Source: Lachnospiraceae bacterium UBA7109
GTDB lineage: Bacteria; Bacillota; Clostridia; Lachnospirales; Lachnospiraceae
Assembly (NCBI GenBank): GCA_002492335.1
Contig: DKYD01000062.1
Location: forward strand, 1,518 to 16,101
DNA length: 14,584 bases
Direction of reading: 5' to 3'
Part shown: in pieces, positions 1-5,954 of the stretch
Numbering within the stretch: position 1 is the stretch's first letter
Layout: each line of letters opens with the position of its first letter
Translations under genes and position numbers: made by a program
The notes under the pieces: generated by a model
Told to the model about the DNA's origin: nothing
The model's database searches: none
What the model saw: the letters and a program-made list of their open reading frames with translations, nothing else

Positions 1-270
1 AGACGCAGACCGGAAGGCGAGACTGCAGGAAAACGCAGACCGGAAGGTACGGTTGTAAGAAAGAGCAGACCGGAGGGTGAAGCCGCGAGAAAGAAAAGAG
101 CGGCATCCGAAGCTGTAAGGCGCAGGCCGCAAAGCGAAACTGCGGGACGCAGACCAGAGAGCGAGACTGTAAGAAGACGCAGACCGGAAGATGGAACCGT
201 AAGAAAAAGCAGATCCGCATCCGGAAATATAAGAAGACCGGTGACAGAAAATACCGGGAATAGAAGACCA
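1..270 (+). repeat. Degenerate 27-30 bp in-frame repeats encoding Arg-rich RRPEGETAG-like units
   Basis: About ten consecutive units of nine or ten codons can be read, variants of RRPEGETAG, such as KRRPEGTVVR, KSRPEGEAAR, RRPESETVR and RRPVTENTGN. DNA copies share a cgcagaccggaag-like core. The array lies within the GH18 gene and keeps its frame, so it is protein-coding repeat rather than a CRISPR or intergenic repeat. It probably continues upstream of the window. Confidence 0.85.
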
Positions 271-2043
271 GTTGCGAGAAAACCTCAGAATAAGAGAAAA
301 AGGAAAAGAAATCTTGGGCTTAAGATTTTTCTTTTAATCATATTAATCATAGCAGCAGTGGCGGCAGCATTTTTGTGGAAAAAATATGGTCCGTCTAAAG
401 AATTGGCGAATCTGAAAGAATATTATGGAATAGAAAATGAGAATCAGCTGGCTGTTATCATTAATAATCAGATTACAGAACCGCATGCCAAAATAGAAGA
501 CGGCAAAGCATATGTACAATACGAGATCGTCAGGGATTATATTAATAATAGATTCTACTGGGATCCGAATGAAAATATTATGTTGTATACACTACCGGAT
601 AATACGGTTTCTGTTGAGGTGGGAAGTAAGGATTATACGGTTTCAAAGGAAAAAAACAGTGAAGACTATGTCATTTTAAAAACAGAAGGAAACACAGCGT
701 ATATTGCACTGGAGTTTATTCAGAAATATACGGATATTGAATATGAGGTATACGATAATCCGGGCAGAGTTATGATTATCAGCGACTGGGGTGAAACTGC
801 AGTTGCAGAAGTAAAACGTGATACGCAGGTACGGTATCGGGGCGGAGTAAAGAGTCCTGTACTTACCGAAATCAGTAAAAAAGATGAAGTTACTATTATA
901 GAGAGCGAGGCAAACTGGAAAAAGGTCCGCACGAAAGATGGATTTATTGGTTATGTGAAGAACAGCGCGCTCAAGAAAGAAGAAATGAGGGTTGCAGACA
1001 GAGAATTTGCAGAACAGGAATACACAAGTATAAAGAAGGACTATACAATTAATATGGCATGGCATAATGTCACAAATTCAACGGCAAATAACAGTGTTCT
1101 GCAAAGGATTGCCCAGAGCAAGGGGCTTACAACAATTGTTCCGACATGGTTCCATGTAAAGGATATAGAAGGAAATCTTGATTCCATCGCATCTTCTGAG
1201 TATGTAAATTATGCACATCAGGCACAGGTTGAGGTGTGGGCGGCAATCAGAGATTTTGACGGCGGGATTAGTTCAAACGATGAATCCTATGAGTTATTAA
1301 GCCACACCTCGAGAAGAGAGAATCTTATCAATCAGTTGATCGCACAGGCGCTGCAGGTGGGAGTCGACGGGATTAATGTTGACTTTGAAAAGATATCCGA
1401 GCAATGTGGAGAGCATTATATTCAGTTTATCCGGGAATTATCTGTAAGGTGTCGGCAGAATAATCTGGTATTGTCTGTAGATAATTATGTCCCAAAGGGA
1501 TATAATATGCAGTACAACCGGAAAGAACAGGGAATTGTGGCTGACTATGTAGTTATCATGGGTTATGATGAACATTATGGCGGTTCACCGGTAGCCGGTC
1601 CGGTATCTTCTTATAATTTTGTAAAAGAAGGGATAGAAGAGACCTTGAAGGAGGTGCCGGCAGAGAAGATAATCAGTGGAATTCCGTTCTTTACAAGGCT
1701 TTGGTCGGAGACGCCGAAGACTCAGGCTGAGATTGATGCAGATGCGGGAACAGACGCCGCGGAATATTCGATGAAAGTATCCAGTGAGCCACTGGGCATG
1801 TCTGCGGCAAAGGAAAGGATCGCGCAGGCCGGAGCTCAGATTACGGTGGATAGTGCAGCGCAGCAGAATTACGCAGAGTGGTCTGCAGACAATGTGACCT
1901 ATAAGATCTGGCTTGAGGACGAACAGTCTATAGAGCCGAAGTTAAAACTTATGAAAGATTATAAACTTGCAGGCACGGCTGCATGGGCAATCGGACAGGA
2001 AAGTCCGGAGATCTGGCAGCTGATTCAGAAGTATACAAACTAA
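1..2043 (+). CDS. Membrane-anchored GH18 glycosyl hydrolase with SH3 domain, 5' end outside window
   Basis: The frame is open from base 1, so the true start lies upstream; the GTG at 241 has no ribosome binding site and falls inside a repeat. Domain order seen: an Arg-rich repeat tail (to about nt 270), a basic patch, one transmembrane helix (about nt 319-378), a copper-amine-oxidase-N-like region (about nt 430-780), a bacterial SH3 domain (about nt 805-985), then a GH18 barrel (about nt 1040-2040). The GH18 catalytic motif reads DGINVDFE, with the proton-donor Glu at nt 1387-1389; Asn in place of the first Asp of DxD also occurs in spore SleL/YaaH-type enzymes. Expected role is cleavage of peptidoglycan or a related glycan outside the membrane, the SH3 domain helping wall binding. 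The exact substrate is not known. It is followed by an amidase, consistent with a wall-remodelling pair. Confident on family, less on role. Confidence 0.9.
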   Translation, partial: RRRPEGETAGKRRPEGTVVRKSRPEGEAARKKRAASEAVRRRPQSETAGRRPESETVRRRRPEDGTVRKSRSASGNIRRPVTENTGNRRPVARKPQNKRKRKRNLGLKIFLLIILIIAAVAAAFLWKKYGPSKELANLKEYYGIENENQLAVIINNQITEPHAKIEDGKAYVQYEIVRDYINNRFYWDPNENIMLYTLPDNTVSVEVGSKDYTVSKEKNSEDYVILKTEGNTAYIALEFIQKYTDIEYEVYDNPGRVMIISDWGETAVAEVKRDTQVRYRGGVKSPVLTEISKKDEVTIIESEANWKKVRTKDGFIGYVKNSALKKEEMRVADREFAEQEYTSIKKDYTINMAWHNVTNSTANNSVLQRIAQSKGLTTIVPTWFHVKDIEGNLDSIASSEYVNYAHQAQVEVWAAIRDFDGGISSNDESYELLSHTSRRENLINQLIAQALQVGVDGINVDFEKISEQCGEHYIQFIRELSVRCRQNNLVLSVDNYVPKGYNMQYNRKEQGIVADYVVIMGYDEHYGGSPVAGPVSSYNFVKEGIEETLKEVPAEKIISGIPFFTRLWSETPKTQAEIDADAGTDAAEYSMKVSSEPLGMSAAKERIAQAGAQITVDSAAQQNYAEWSADNVTYKIWLEDEQSIEPKLKLMKDYKLAGTAAWAIGQESPEIWQLIQKYTN

Positions 2044-2066
2044 TATTTTTATAAGTAAATAAAAAT

Positions 2067-2122
2067 AAAATACCCCCGGCAATCATATATTTTAAAAAAT
2101 AAGGATCGTCAGGGGGTATTTT
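2067..2122 (+). promoter_or_regulatory. Inverted repeat over the cwlD ribosome binding site (possible terminator/attenuator)
   Basis: AAAATACCCCC at 2067-2077 is perfectly complementary to GGGGGTATTTT at 2112-2122, with a 34-nt loop. The right arm contains the AGGGGG Shine-Dalgarno sequence of cwlD and runs into a T-tract directly before the TTG start at 2123. It could terminate transcription leaving the GH18 gene, hide the cwlD ribosome binding site, or both. The pairing is seen directly; the function is inference. Confidence 0.6.
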
Positions 2123-2818
2123 TTGCATAAAAAAGCAGAGCTCATTCTGATTATTATTATACTTATCGGTTTGATAGGAGCCGGCAGAAAACTTGTAGAC
2201 CTTGTTTCATCCGGGAAAGTAAAAACAGGAGAGGATACGGTGATTATTGATTGCGGACACGGAGGCGGAGACCCCGGGAAGGTAGGAATAAACAACGCAC
2301 TTGAGAAAGATATTAACCTTCAGATTGGAAAAATGGTAAAAAAAAGGTTAAAAAAAGAAGGAATAAAGGTATGGATGACAAGAGAAAAGGATGAGATGCT
2401 GGCCGGAGAGGAAGTTGATAATAAGAAAGTGCAGGATATGAAGACCAGGGTGGAGTATATTAATAAAACTGCGCCGGCGCTGGCTGTAAGTATTCACCAG
2501 AATAGTTATCATGAGGAGAATGTCAGAGGCGCCCAGGTCTTTTATTATTCCCATTCAAAGGAAGGAGAGCAGGCGGCGGATATTATGCAGGCGGCGCTGC
2601 TTTCTCTTGATATGGAAAACACAAGGGAAGAAAAGCCGAACGACAGTTATTATCTGCTCAAGAAGACGGAAGTACCGACAATTATTGTGGAATGTGGATT
2701 TTTAAGTAATTATGAGGAGGCGCAGCTTCTGGTTTCAAAGGAATATCAGGAGAAAGTTGCCGATGCAATTACGGAGGGGATAAAAACGTATCTTGCATCA
2801 AAAACAATTGAAAAGTAA
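2123..2818 (+). CDS. cwlD: N-acetylmuramoyl-L-alanine amidase, CwlD type
   Basis: A 231-aa amidase_3 protein. Residues 7-20 are an uncleaved membrane anchor or signal helix. Zn ligands are visible as His46 (in CGHGG), Glu61 (in LEKDIN) and His125 (in SIHQN); the catalytic Glu190 lies in IVECGFLSN. Length and layout match B. subtilis CwlD (about 237 aa), which removes the stem peptide from muramic acid during muramic-lactam formation in spore cortex; the enzyme acts outside the membrane. The only plausible start is TTG at 2123, seven bases after AGGGGG; no in-frame ATG lies nearby. That ribosome binding site is the right arm of an inverted repeat, so initiation may be restrained. The family is clear; the sporulation role rests on similarity to CwlD and on BofA-like and GH18 genes nearby. 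Confidence 0.9.
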   Translation: MHKKAELILIIIILIGLIGAGRKLVDLVSSGKVKTGEDTVIIDCGHGGGDPGKVGINNALEKDINLQIGKMVKKRLKKEGIKVWMTREKDEMLAGEEVDNKKVQDMKTRVEYINKTAPALAVSIHQNSYHEENVRGAQVFYYSHSKEGEQAADIMQAALLSLDMENTREEKPNDSYYLLKKTEVPTIIVECGFLSNYEEAQLLVSKEYQEKVADAITEGIKTYLASKTIEK

Positions 2819-2837
2819 AAAAAGAGTGTAGTATAAT
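2808..2837 (+). promoter_or_regulatory. Near-consensus sigma-A promoter for sua5, predicted to give a leaderless mRNA
   Basis: TTGAAA (2808-2813) and TATAAT (2832-2837) are separated by 18 bp. The -35 box overlaps the last codons of cwlD. Six bases follow the -10 box before ATG at 2844, so a start seven bases downstream of the -10 falls on the A of the AUG. No Shine-Dalgarno sequence lies upstream of the ATG. Confidence 0.7.
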
Positions 2838-2843
2838 AAAAAT

Positions 2844-3905
2844 ATGGATACGATAATAAAAAAAATAGACAAACTACAACCGAATAGTGAAGAGAACAAA
2901 AGAATATATGAAAAAGCCGGAGCAATTCTGAAAAAAGGAGGCCTGGTTGCGTTCCCGACAGAGACAGTATATGGACTGGGGGCAGATGCGCTTAACCGGG
3001 AAGCATCTGAAAAAATTTATGCAGCGAAAGGGAGGCCGTCGGATAATCCTTTAATTGTACATATTACGAATATGGAGGATTTGGAAAAGATAGTGGAAAC
3101 GATTCCAAAAGAGGCATATATTGTCGCGGAGAAGTACTGGCCGGGTCCGCTTACAATGATATTTGAAAAAAGGGAGATTGTTCCGTATGAAACAACAGGC
3201 GGCCTTGATACTGTTGCAGTACGGATGCCCAGTGATGAGACGGCAAGAGAGGTGATTCGGGCAGGCGGAGGGTATATAGCTGCTCCCAGTGCAAATACTT
3301 CCGGACGGCCCAGTCCGACGATGGCCGGGCATGTGGAGGAGGATCTGGGCGGCAGAATTGATATGATTGTAGATGGAGGTGCTGTGGAAATTGGCGTTGA
3401 ATCTACGATACTTGATATGACTGTCACTCCGCCGATGATTTTAAGGCCGGGAAAGATCACGAAGGAGATGCTTGCCGGGGTAATTGGGGAGGTTTCGGAG
3501 GACCGGGCGATCATCAGACCGGACAGCGGCGTTGCACCAAAGGCTCCGGGCATGAAATACAGACATTATGCGCCGAAAGCTGAATTAAGTATTGTAGAAG
3601 GTCCTGCAGAGCTCGTGGTGGGCGCCATTAATCAGATGGCAGTCGGATATATTTCAAAAGGATATAAGGTGGGAATTATCGGCACGGAAGAAACGGTGGA
3701 GAAGTACCGGGCAGGAGTTGTGAAAAATATCGGAACCCGCTCGGATGAAGCGACCATCGCAAGACATCTTTATGCTATTTTACGGGAGTTTGATGCAGAG
3801 AATATGGATTATATTTTCAGTGAATCATTTTCAACAGGAGGGATTGGAAATGCAATTATGAACCGCCTGTTAAAAGCGGCGGGGCATCATGTGATAAATG
3901 TTTAA
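2844..3905 (+). CDS. L-threonylcarbamoyladenylate synthase, long Sua5/YwlC form
   Basis: A 353-aa protein with two regions: the YrdC/TsaC-like catalytic domain (about residues 15-205), including the FPTETVYGLG segment (37-46), the KGRPSDNPL segment (62-70) and a later SANTSGRPSPT segment; then a PGMKYRHYAP linker and the C-terminal Sua5 domain. It makes threonylcarbamoyl-AMP from threonine, bicarbonate and ATP, the first step of t6A37 modification of ANN-decoding tRNAs, in the cytoplasm. The length fits Sua5 rather than the short TsaC. ATG 2844 has no Shine-Dalgarno sequence but sits exactly one transcription-start distance below a strong promoter. It is followed after 25 bp by the dCMP deaminase gene, so the two are probably co-transcribed. 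High confidence. Confidence 0.95.
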   Translation: MDTIIKKIDKLQPNSEENKRIYEKAGAILKKGGLVAFPTETVYGLGADALNREASEKIYAAKGRPSDNPLIVHITNMEDLEKIVETIPKEAYIVAEKYWPGPLTMIFEKREIVPYETTGGLDTVAVRMPSDETAREVIRAGGGYIAAPSANTSGRPSPTMAGHVEEDLGGRIDMIVDGGAVEIGVESTILDMTVTPPMILRPGKITKEMLAGVIGEVSEDRAIIRPDSGVAPKAPGMKYRHYAPKAELSIVEGPAELVVGAINQMAVGYISKGYKVGIIGTEETVEKYRAGVVKNIGTRSDEATIARHLYAILREFDAENMDYIFSESFSTGGIGNAIMNRLLKAAGHHVINV

Positions 3906-3930
3906 AAACATTGCAGGGAGGAGAAAGAAA

Positions 3931-4419
3931 ATGGGAAATAAACGAGAAGGTTATATAAGCTGGGATGAATATTTTATGGGAGTTGCGATGCTTTCCGGCA
4001 TGCGTTCAAAGGATCCGAATACGCAGGTGGGATGCTGTATCGTAAGTCAGGAGAATAAGATTTTGTCCATGGGTTATAATGGACTTCCGTGGGGATGTTC
4101 TGATGATGAATTTCCATGGAACCGGGAAGGTGAAGACCCGCTTGAGACAAAATATGTATACACGGTACACAGCGAGCTGAATGCGATCCTGAATTATCGC
4201 GGAGGAAGCCTGGAGGGAGCGAAGCTGTATGTCTCTTTGTTCCCGTGTAATGAGTGTGCGAAAGCAATTATTCAGAGTGGAATTAAAGAGATTATATACG
4301 ACTGTAATAAATACGATCAGACTCCGTCCGTACTGGCTTCCATGCGGATGTTTGATGCGGCCGGGGTAAAGTATCATAAATATCAAAGAACCGGCCGTAG
4401 TGTGGCGATTGAGCTTTAA
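3931..4419 (+). CDS. dCMP deaminase, ComEB-like cytidine/deoxycytidylate deaminase
   Basis: A 162-aa cytidine-deaminase-fold enzyme. The Zn site is His80, Cys106 and Cys109 (VHSELNAIL and PCNECAK), with Glu82 as proton shuttle; Ser replaces the usual Ala in the HAE motif. Residues 28-34 (DPNTQVG) match the dCMP deaminase signature. It should convert dCMP to dUMP for dTTP synthesis in the cytoplasm. ATG 3931 is chosen over ATG 3898 because AGGGAGGAG lies at 3915-3923 and the earlier start overlaps sua5 with no ribosome binding site. The stop codon interlocks with that of the opposite-strand gene (shared TTAA at 4416-4419), with no terminator between. High confidence on family. Confidence 0.93.
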   Translation: MGNKREGYISWDEYFMGVAMLSGMRSKDPNTQVGCCIVSQENKILSMGYNGLPWGCSDDEFPWNREGEDPLETKYVYTVHSELNAILNYRGGSLEGAKLYVSLFPCNECAKAIIQSGIKEIIYDCNKYDQTPSVLASMRMFDAAGVKYHKYQRTGRSVAIEL

Positions 4420-4658
4420 TCAGCTGTCATTTTTATTTGCTTCAGCAGGAAGCGGTAACGCTTCCATGCTGCATTTCCTTCGTAAATATAACAGTCGATC
4501 ATATCCGGATCAGATGCATTCTGGAAATTTGTATAAGCATCTTCTATATCACGCCGGACTTGTGCAAGCTCTTCCATAATTGTATTGTTTTCCGGATCAA
4601 AAGTCAGTCTTTTGTAAATGTCTTCTTCTGTGCTCTGTCCTCTTGGAAATAATTTCAT
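4416..4658 (-). CDS. DUF2508 / YaaL-family small protein
   Basis: An 80-aa, charged, soluble protein predicted to be mostly helical. It resembles the DUF2508 (YaaL) family: a conserved stretch around EELAQVRRDIEDAYTNFQN, an acidic DPDMIDCYIYEGNAAW segment and a RYRFLLKQIK end. No catalytic residues are evident and the function is unknown. The start at 4658 is supported by GGAGG on the minus strand (plus-strand 4665-4669), six bases upstream. In B. subtilis yaaL lies directly before bofA; here a bofA-like gene is also adjacent but on the opposite strand, divergently arranged. The 3' end overlaps the dCMP deaminase stop by four bases. Confidence 0.85.
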   Translation of the reverse strand: MKLFPRGQSTEEDIYKRLTFDPENNTIMEELAQVRRDIEDAYTNFQNASDPDMIDCYIYEGNAAWKRYRFLLKQIKMTAD

Positions 4659-4710
4659 AATCTGCCTCCATCTGACTTATCTGTTTTCTGGTTAGTATGA
4701 GCAGATTTCA

Positions 4711-4742
4711 GGAATAAAATGCAGCAGGACAGGATATACATG
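4711..4742 (+). promoter_or_regulatory. Weak candidate promoter for the bofA-like gene, possibly sporulation type
   Basis: GGAATAAAA (4711-4719) followed by ATATACAT (4734-4741) loosely resembles a sigma-E promoter (about GAATATT and CATACAAT). It is a poor sigma-A match. The known sigma-E control of B. subtilis bofA makes this worth noting, but the match is imprecise. Confidence 0.2.
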
Positions 4743-4765
4743 GAAGTAGATAGAGGAAAGAGGGG

Positions 4766-4981
4766 ATGGATATGCCGGAAAAAGGTTCCCGTATGGTGGC
4801 TGGCTTCTTTGTTCGTGCAATTTTGGGACTCACACTGATATTTTTTATAAATGAATTTCTTGAGGTGAATGATATTTCGTTAAGTGTCGGGCTTAATCCC
4901 GTTACGTTTGCCACATCCGGAGTGTTGGGGACTCCGGGGGTGGCGCTCCTTTACGGAATTTCATTTTACCAGGGATTATAG
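4766..4981 (+). CDS. BofA-like membrane protein (pro-sigma-K processing inhibitor family)
   Basis: A 71-aa hydrophobic protein with two membrane segments (about residues 10-27 and 43-68). The C-terminal GLNPVTFATSGVLGTPGVAL region matches the best conserved part of BofA (INLVTTAISGILGIPGIAAL in B. subtilis). It lacks the first helix of the 87-aa Bacillus protein, a short form. BofA sits in the forespore outer membrane and restrains the SpoIVFB protease that activates sigma-K; whether this clostridial form does so is not known. ATG 4766 and ATG 4772 are both possible: GAGG lies nine bases before the first, and AGAGGGG a suitable distance before the second. The stop overlaps the end of the opposite-strand Sfp gene by six bases. 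Confidence 0.8.
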   Translation: MDMPEKGSRMVAGFFVRAILGLTLIFFINEFLEVNDISLSVGLNPVTFATSGVLGTPGVALLYGISFYQGL

Positions 4982-5620
4982 TTTTTGATATGCGACGGTG
5001 CATATATAGTCGTCAGGAGCGGGAATAGGGGTGAGACGCCAGGAGGCAGATTCATCCTTTAGCTTCTCGTCGGAAGAAATGATGTGAAATGAATTTATGC
5101 CTGCCTCACAGGCATAAAAGGAGGAAGGTCTTATGGCAAACCCTTCTCCTAATCCTTTTAAAAAAGCTTCTTTTATTGTCCAGAGGCGAAAAAAAGCCTC
5201 TTTTTTTTCTCCTTTTTTTAGATTGCTAAATAATTTGGCTTCCAATGGGTGAAAAAAATGTTTTACAATTCTGTCAATATTCACTTTCCGATTCATATTT
5301 TCGATATCAATTCCTACAGGAGTGCAGGCGGATATTGCAAGGGTCATATATTTTCCGGAGTGGGAAAGATTAAAATAAAAATTTTTCCCATAAGGAACAT
5401 TCGTTAAATATGGCTTTCCATGGCGTCCGATTTCAAGGCAAAGAGATTCTTCGGGGATATTTGTATAATGAGAAAGTATTTTTTTAACCTTTCTGTGGCT
5501 TTCTTTGTGCAAATTGCTTATATCCTCTGTGGGCAGAATCCAGACATGTATGGCGCGGTCTTCCGGAAAGGGTACGCGAAGTGCTTTAAAGTCTTGCAAA
5601 CTCAATAATTTAATCTCCAT
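4976..5620 (-). CDS. 4'-phosphopantetheinyl transferase, Sfp superfamily
   Basis: A 214-aa protein with Sfp hallmarks: GKPYL (68-72), FNLSHSG (83-89), GIDIE with Mg ligands Asp105 and Glu107, and WTIKEAFLKGLG (147-158) with Glu151. It transfers phosphopantetheine from CoA to a serine of an acyl, peptidyl or aryl carrier protein, in the cytoplasm. No carrier protein, PKS or NRPS gene is present here, so the substrate cannot be named. The ATG at 5620 is preferred because GAAAGGA lies seven bases upstream and the length fits Sfp (224 aa). A longer frame begins with TTG at 5773, but that start has no ribosome binding site. It is convergent with bofA (6-bp overlap) and divergent from the pilus operon. 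Confidence 0.92.
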   Translation of the reverse strand: MEIKLLSLQDFKALRVPFPEDRAIHVWILPTEDISNLHKESHRKVKKILSHYTNIPEESLCLEIGRHGKPYLTNVPYGKNFYFNLSHSGKYMTLAISACTPVGIDIENMNRKVNIDRIVKHFFHPLEAKLFSNLKKGEKKEAFFRLWTIKEAFLKGLGEGFAIRPSSFYACEAGINSFHIISSDEKLKDESASWRLTPIPAPDDYICTVAYQKL

Positions 5621-5787
5621 GGGAGGGTCCTTTCTGAAAGCGGATATTTCCGTTTTCCGGATGGCAGTTTCTGTTATTATTATAGCCTTTTGGAAGGAAT
5701 TTTCAACAGAAGCGCCTTCTTTTTCTATCCATGTTGCACAAAGTTTTACATTTTTTAAAAGAGCTATAGACAAGAGGGAAATGTGAG

Positions 5788-5817
5788 GTTATAATCGACC
5801 TACAAGTTGAATGTAAC
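5788..5817 (-). promoter_or_regulatory. Candidate promoter for the Sfp gene
   Basis: On the minus strand, GTTACA (plus 5812-5817) lies 18 bp before TATAAC (plus 5788-5793). The -10 matches consensus at five of six bases and the -35 at four of six. The -35 box and most of the spacer are covered by the 5801-5825 dyad. Confidence 0.4.
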
Positions 5818-5825
5818 AGCTTGTA
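5801..5825. promoter_or_regulatory. Imperfect inverted repeat, possible operator
   Basis: TACAAGTTG (5801-5809) and CAGCTTGTA (5817-5825) pair at eight of nine positions around a 7-bp spacer. The position between two divergent promoters suggests a dimeric regulator site. No regulator gene is visible nearby to assign. Confidence 0.4.
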
Positions 5826-5844
5826 TCTGATTGTTTTATTCTTA

Positions 5845-5874
5845 TTGGCAGATCATGTTGACCTGAGTTATATT
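5845..5874 (+). promoter_or_regulatory. Sigma-A-type promoter for the tad pilus operon
   Basis: TTGGCA (5845-5850) and TATATT (5869-5874) are 18 bp apart, each matching consensus at five of six bases. The predicted transcription start near 5881 gives a leader of about 74 nt before GTG 5955. A poorer overlapping alternative is TTGACC (5858) with TATTCA (5881). Confidence 0.6.
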
Positions 5875-5954
5875 CTTAATTATTCAGCCGTTTCGGCAAA
5901 GGATTCGTACAGAAATAACTGATTATTTACATGAAAGAACAGGAGGGATATTAT

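Larger units (their letters stand above)
5621..5954. other. Divergent intergenic region between the Sfp gene and the pilus operon
   Basis: A 334-bp stretch with no supported gene. It holds the presumed 5' leader of the Sfp gene (5621 to about 5780), a candidate minus-strand promoter (5788-5817), a 25-bp imperfect dyad (5801-5825), a good plus-strand promoter (5845-5874), a small GCCG-TTT-CGGC hairpin (5887-5897) and the AGGAGGG ribosome binding site of the first pilus gene (5941-5947). Confidence 0.6.

Noticed and set aside
241..243. GTG as start of the GH18 gene
   Set aside because: No ribosome binding site, it lies inside an Arg-rich repeat unit, and the frame is open to base 1.
1..270. 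Regular 27-30 bp repeats resembling a CRISPR array
   Set aside because: The copies are degenerate, contiguous without unique spacers, and keep one open protein frame into the GH18 gene.
2124..2149. TGCATA ... CATTCTG as a sigma-G promoter for cwlD
   Set aside because: Spacing is only 13 bp and it lies inside the coding start, so it could not express the full protein.
3017..3553. 178-aa minus-strand open frame opposite sua5
   Set aside because: It is a shadow of a well-recognised gene, with composition typical of antisense translation and no family resemblance.
3898..3930. Earlier ATG for the dCMP deaminase
   Set aside because: It overlaps sua5 and lacks a ribosome binding site, while ATG 3931 has AGGGAGGAG at good spacing and fits the family length.
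5621..5773. 51-residue N-terminal extension of the Sfp protein from TTG 5773
   Set aside because: No ribosome binding site at the TTG; the ATG at 5620 has one and gives a normal Sfp length.
5931..5954. ATG 5931 as start of the TadZ-like gene
   Set aside because: No ribosome binding site; it lies upstream of the AGGAGGG that properly serves GTG 5955.
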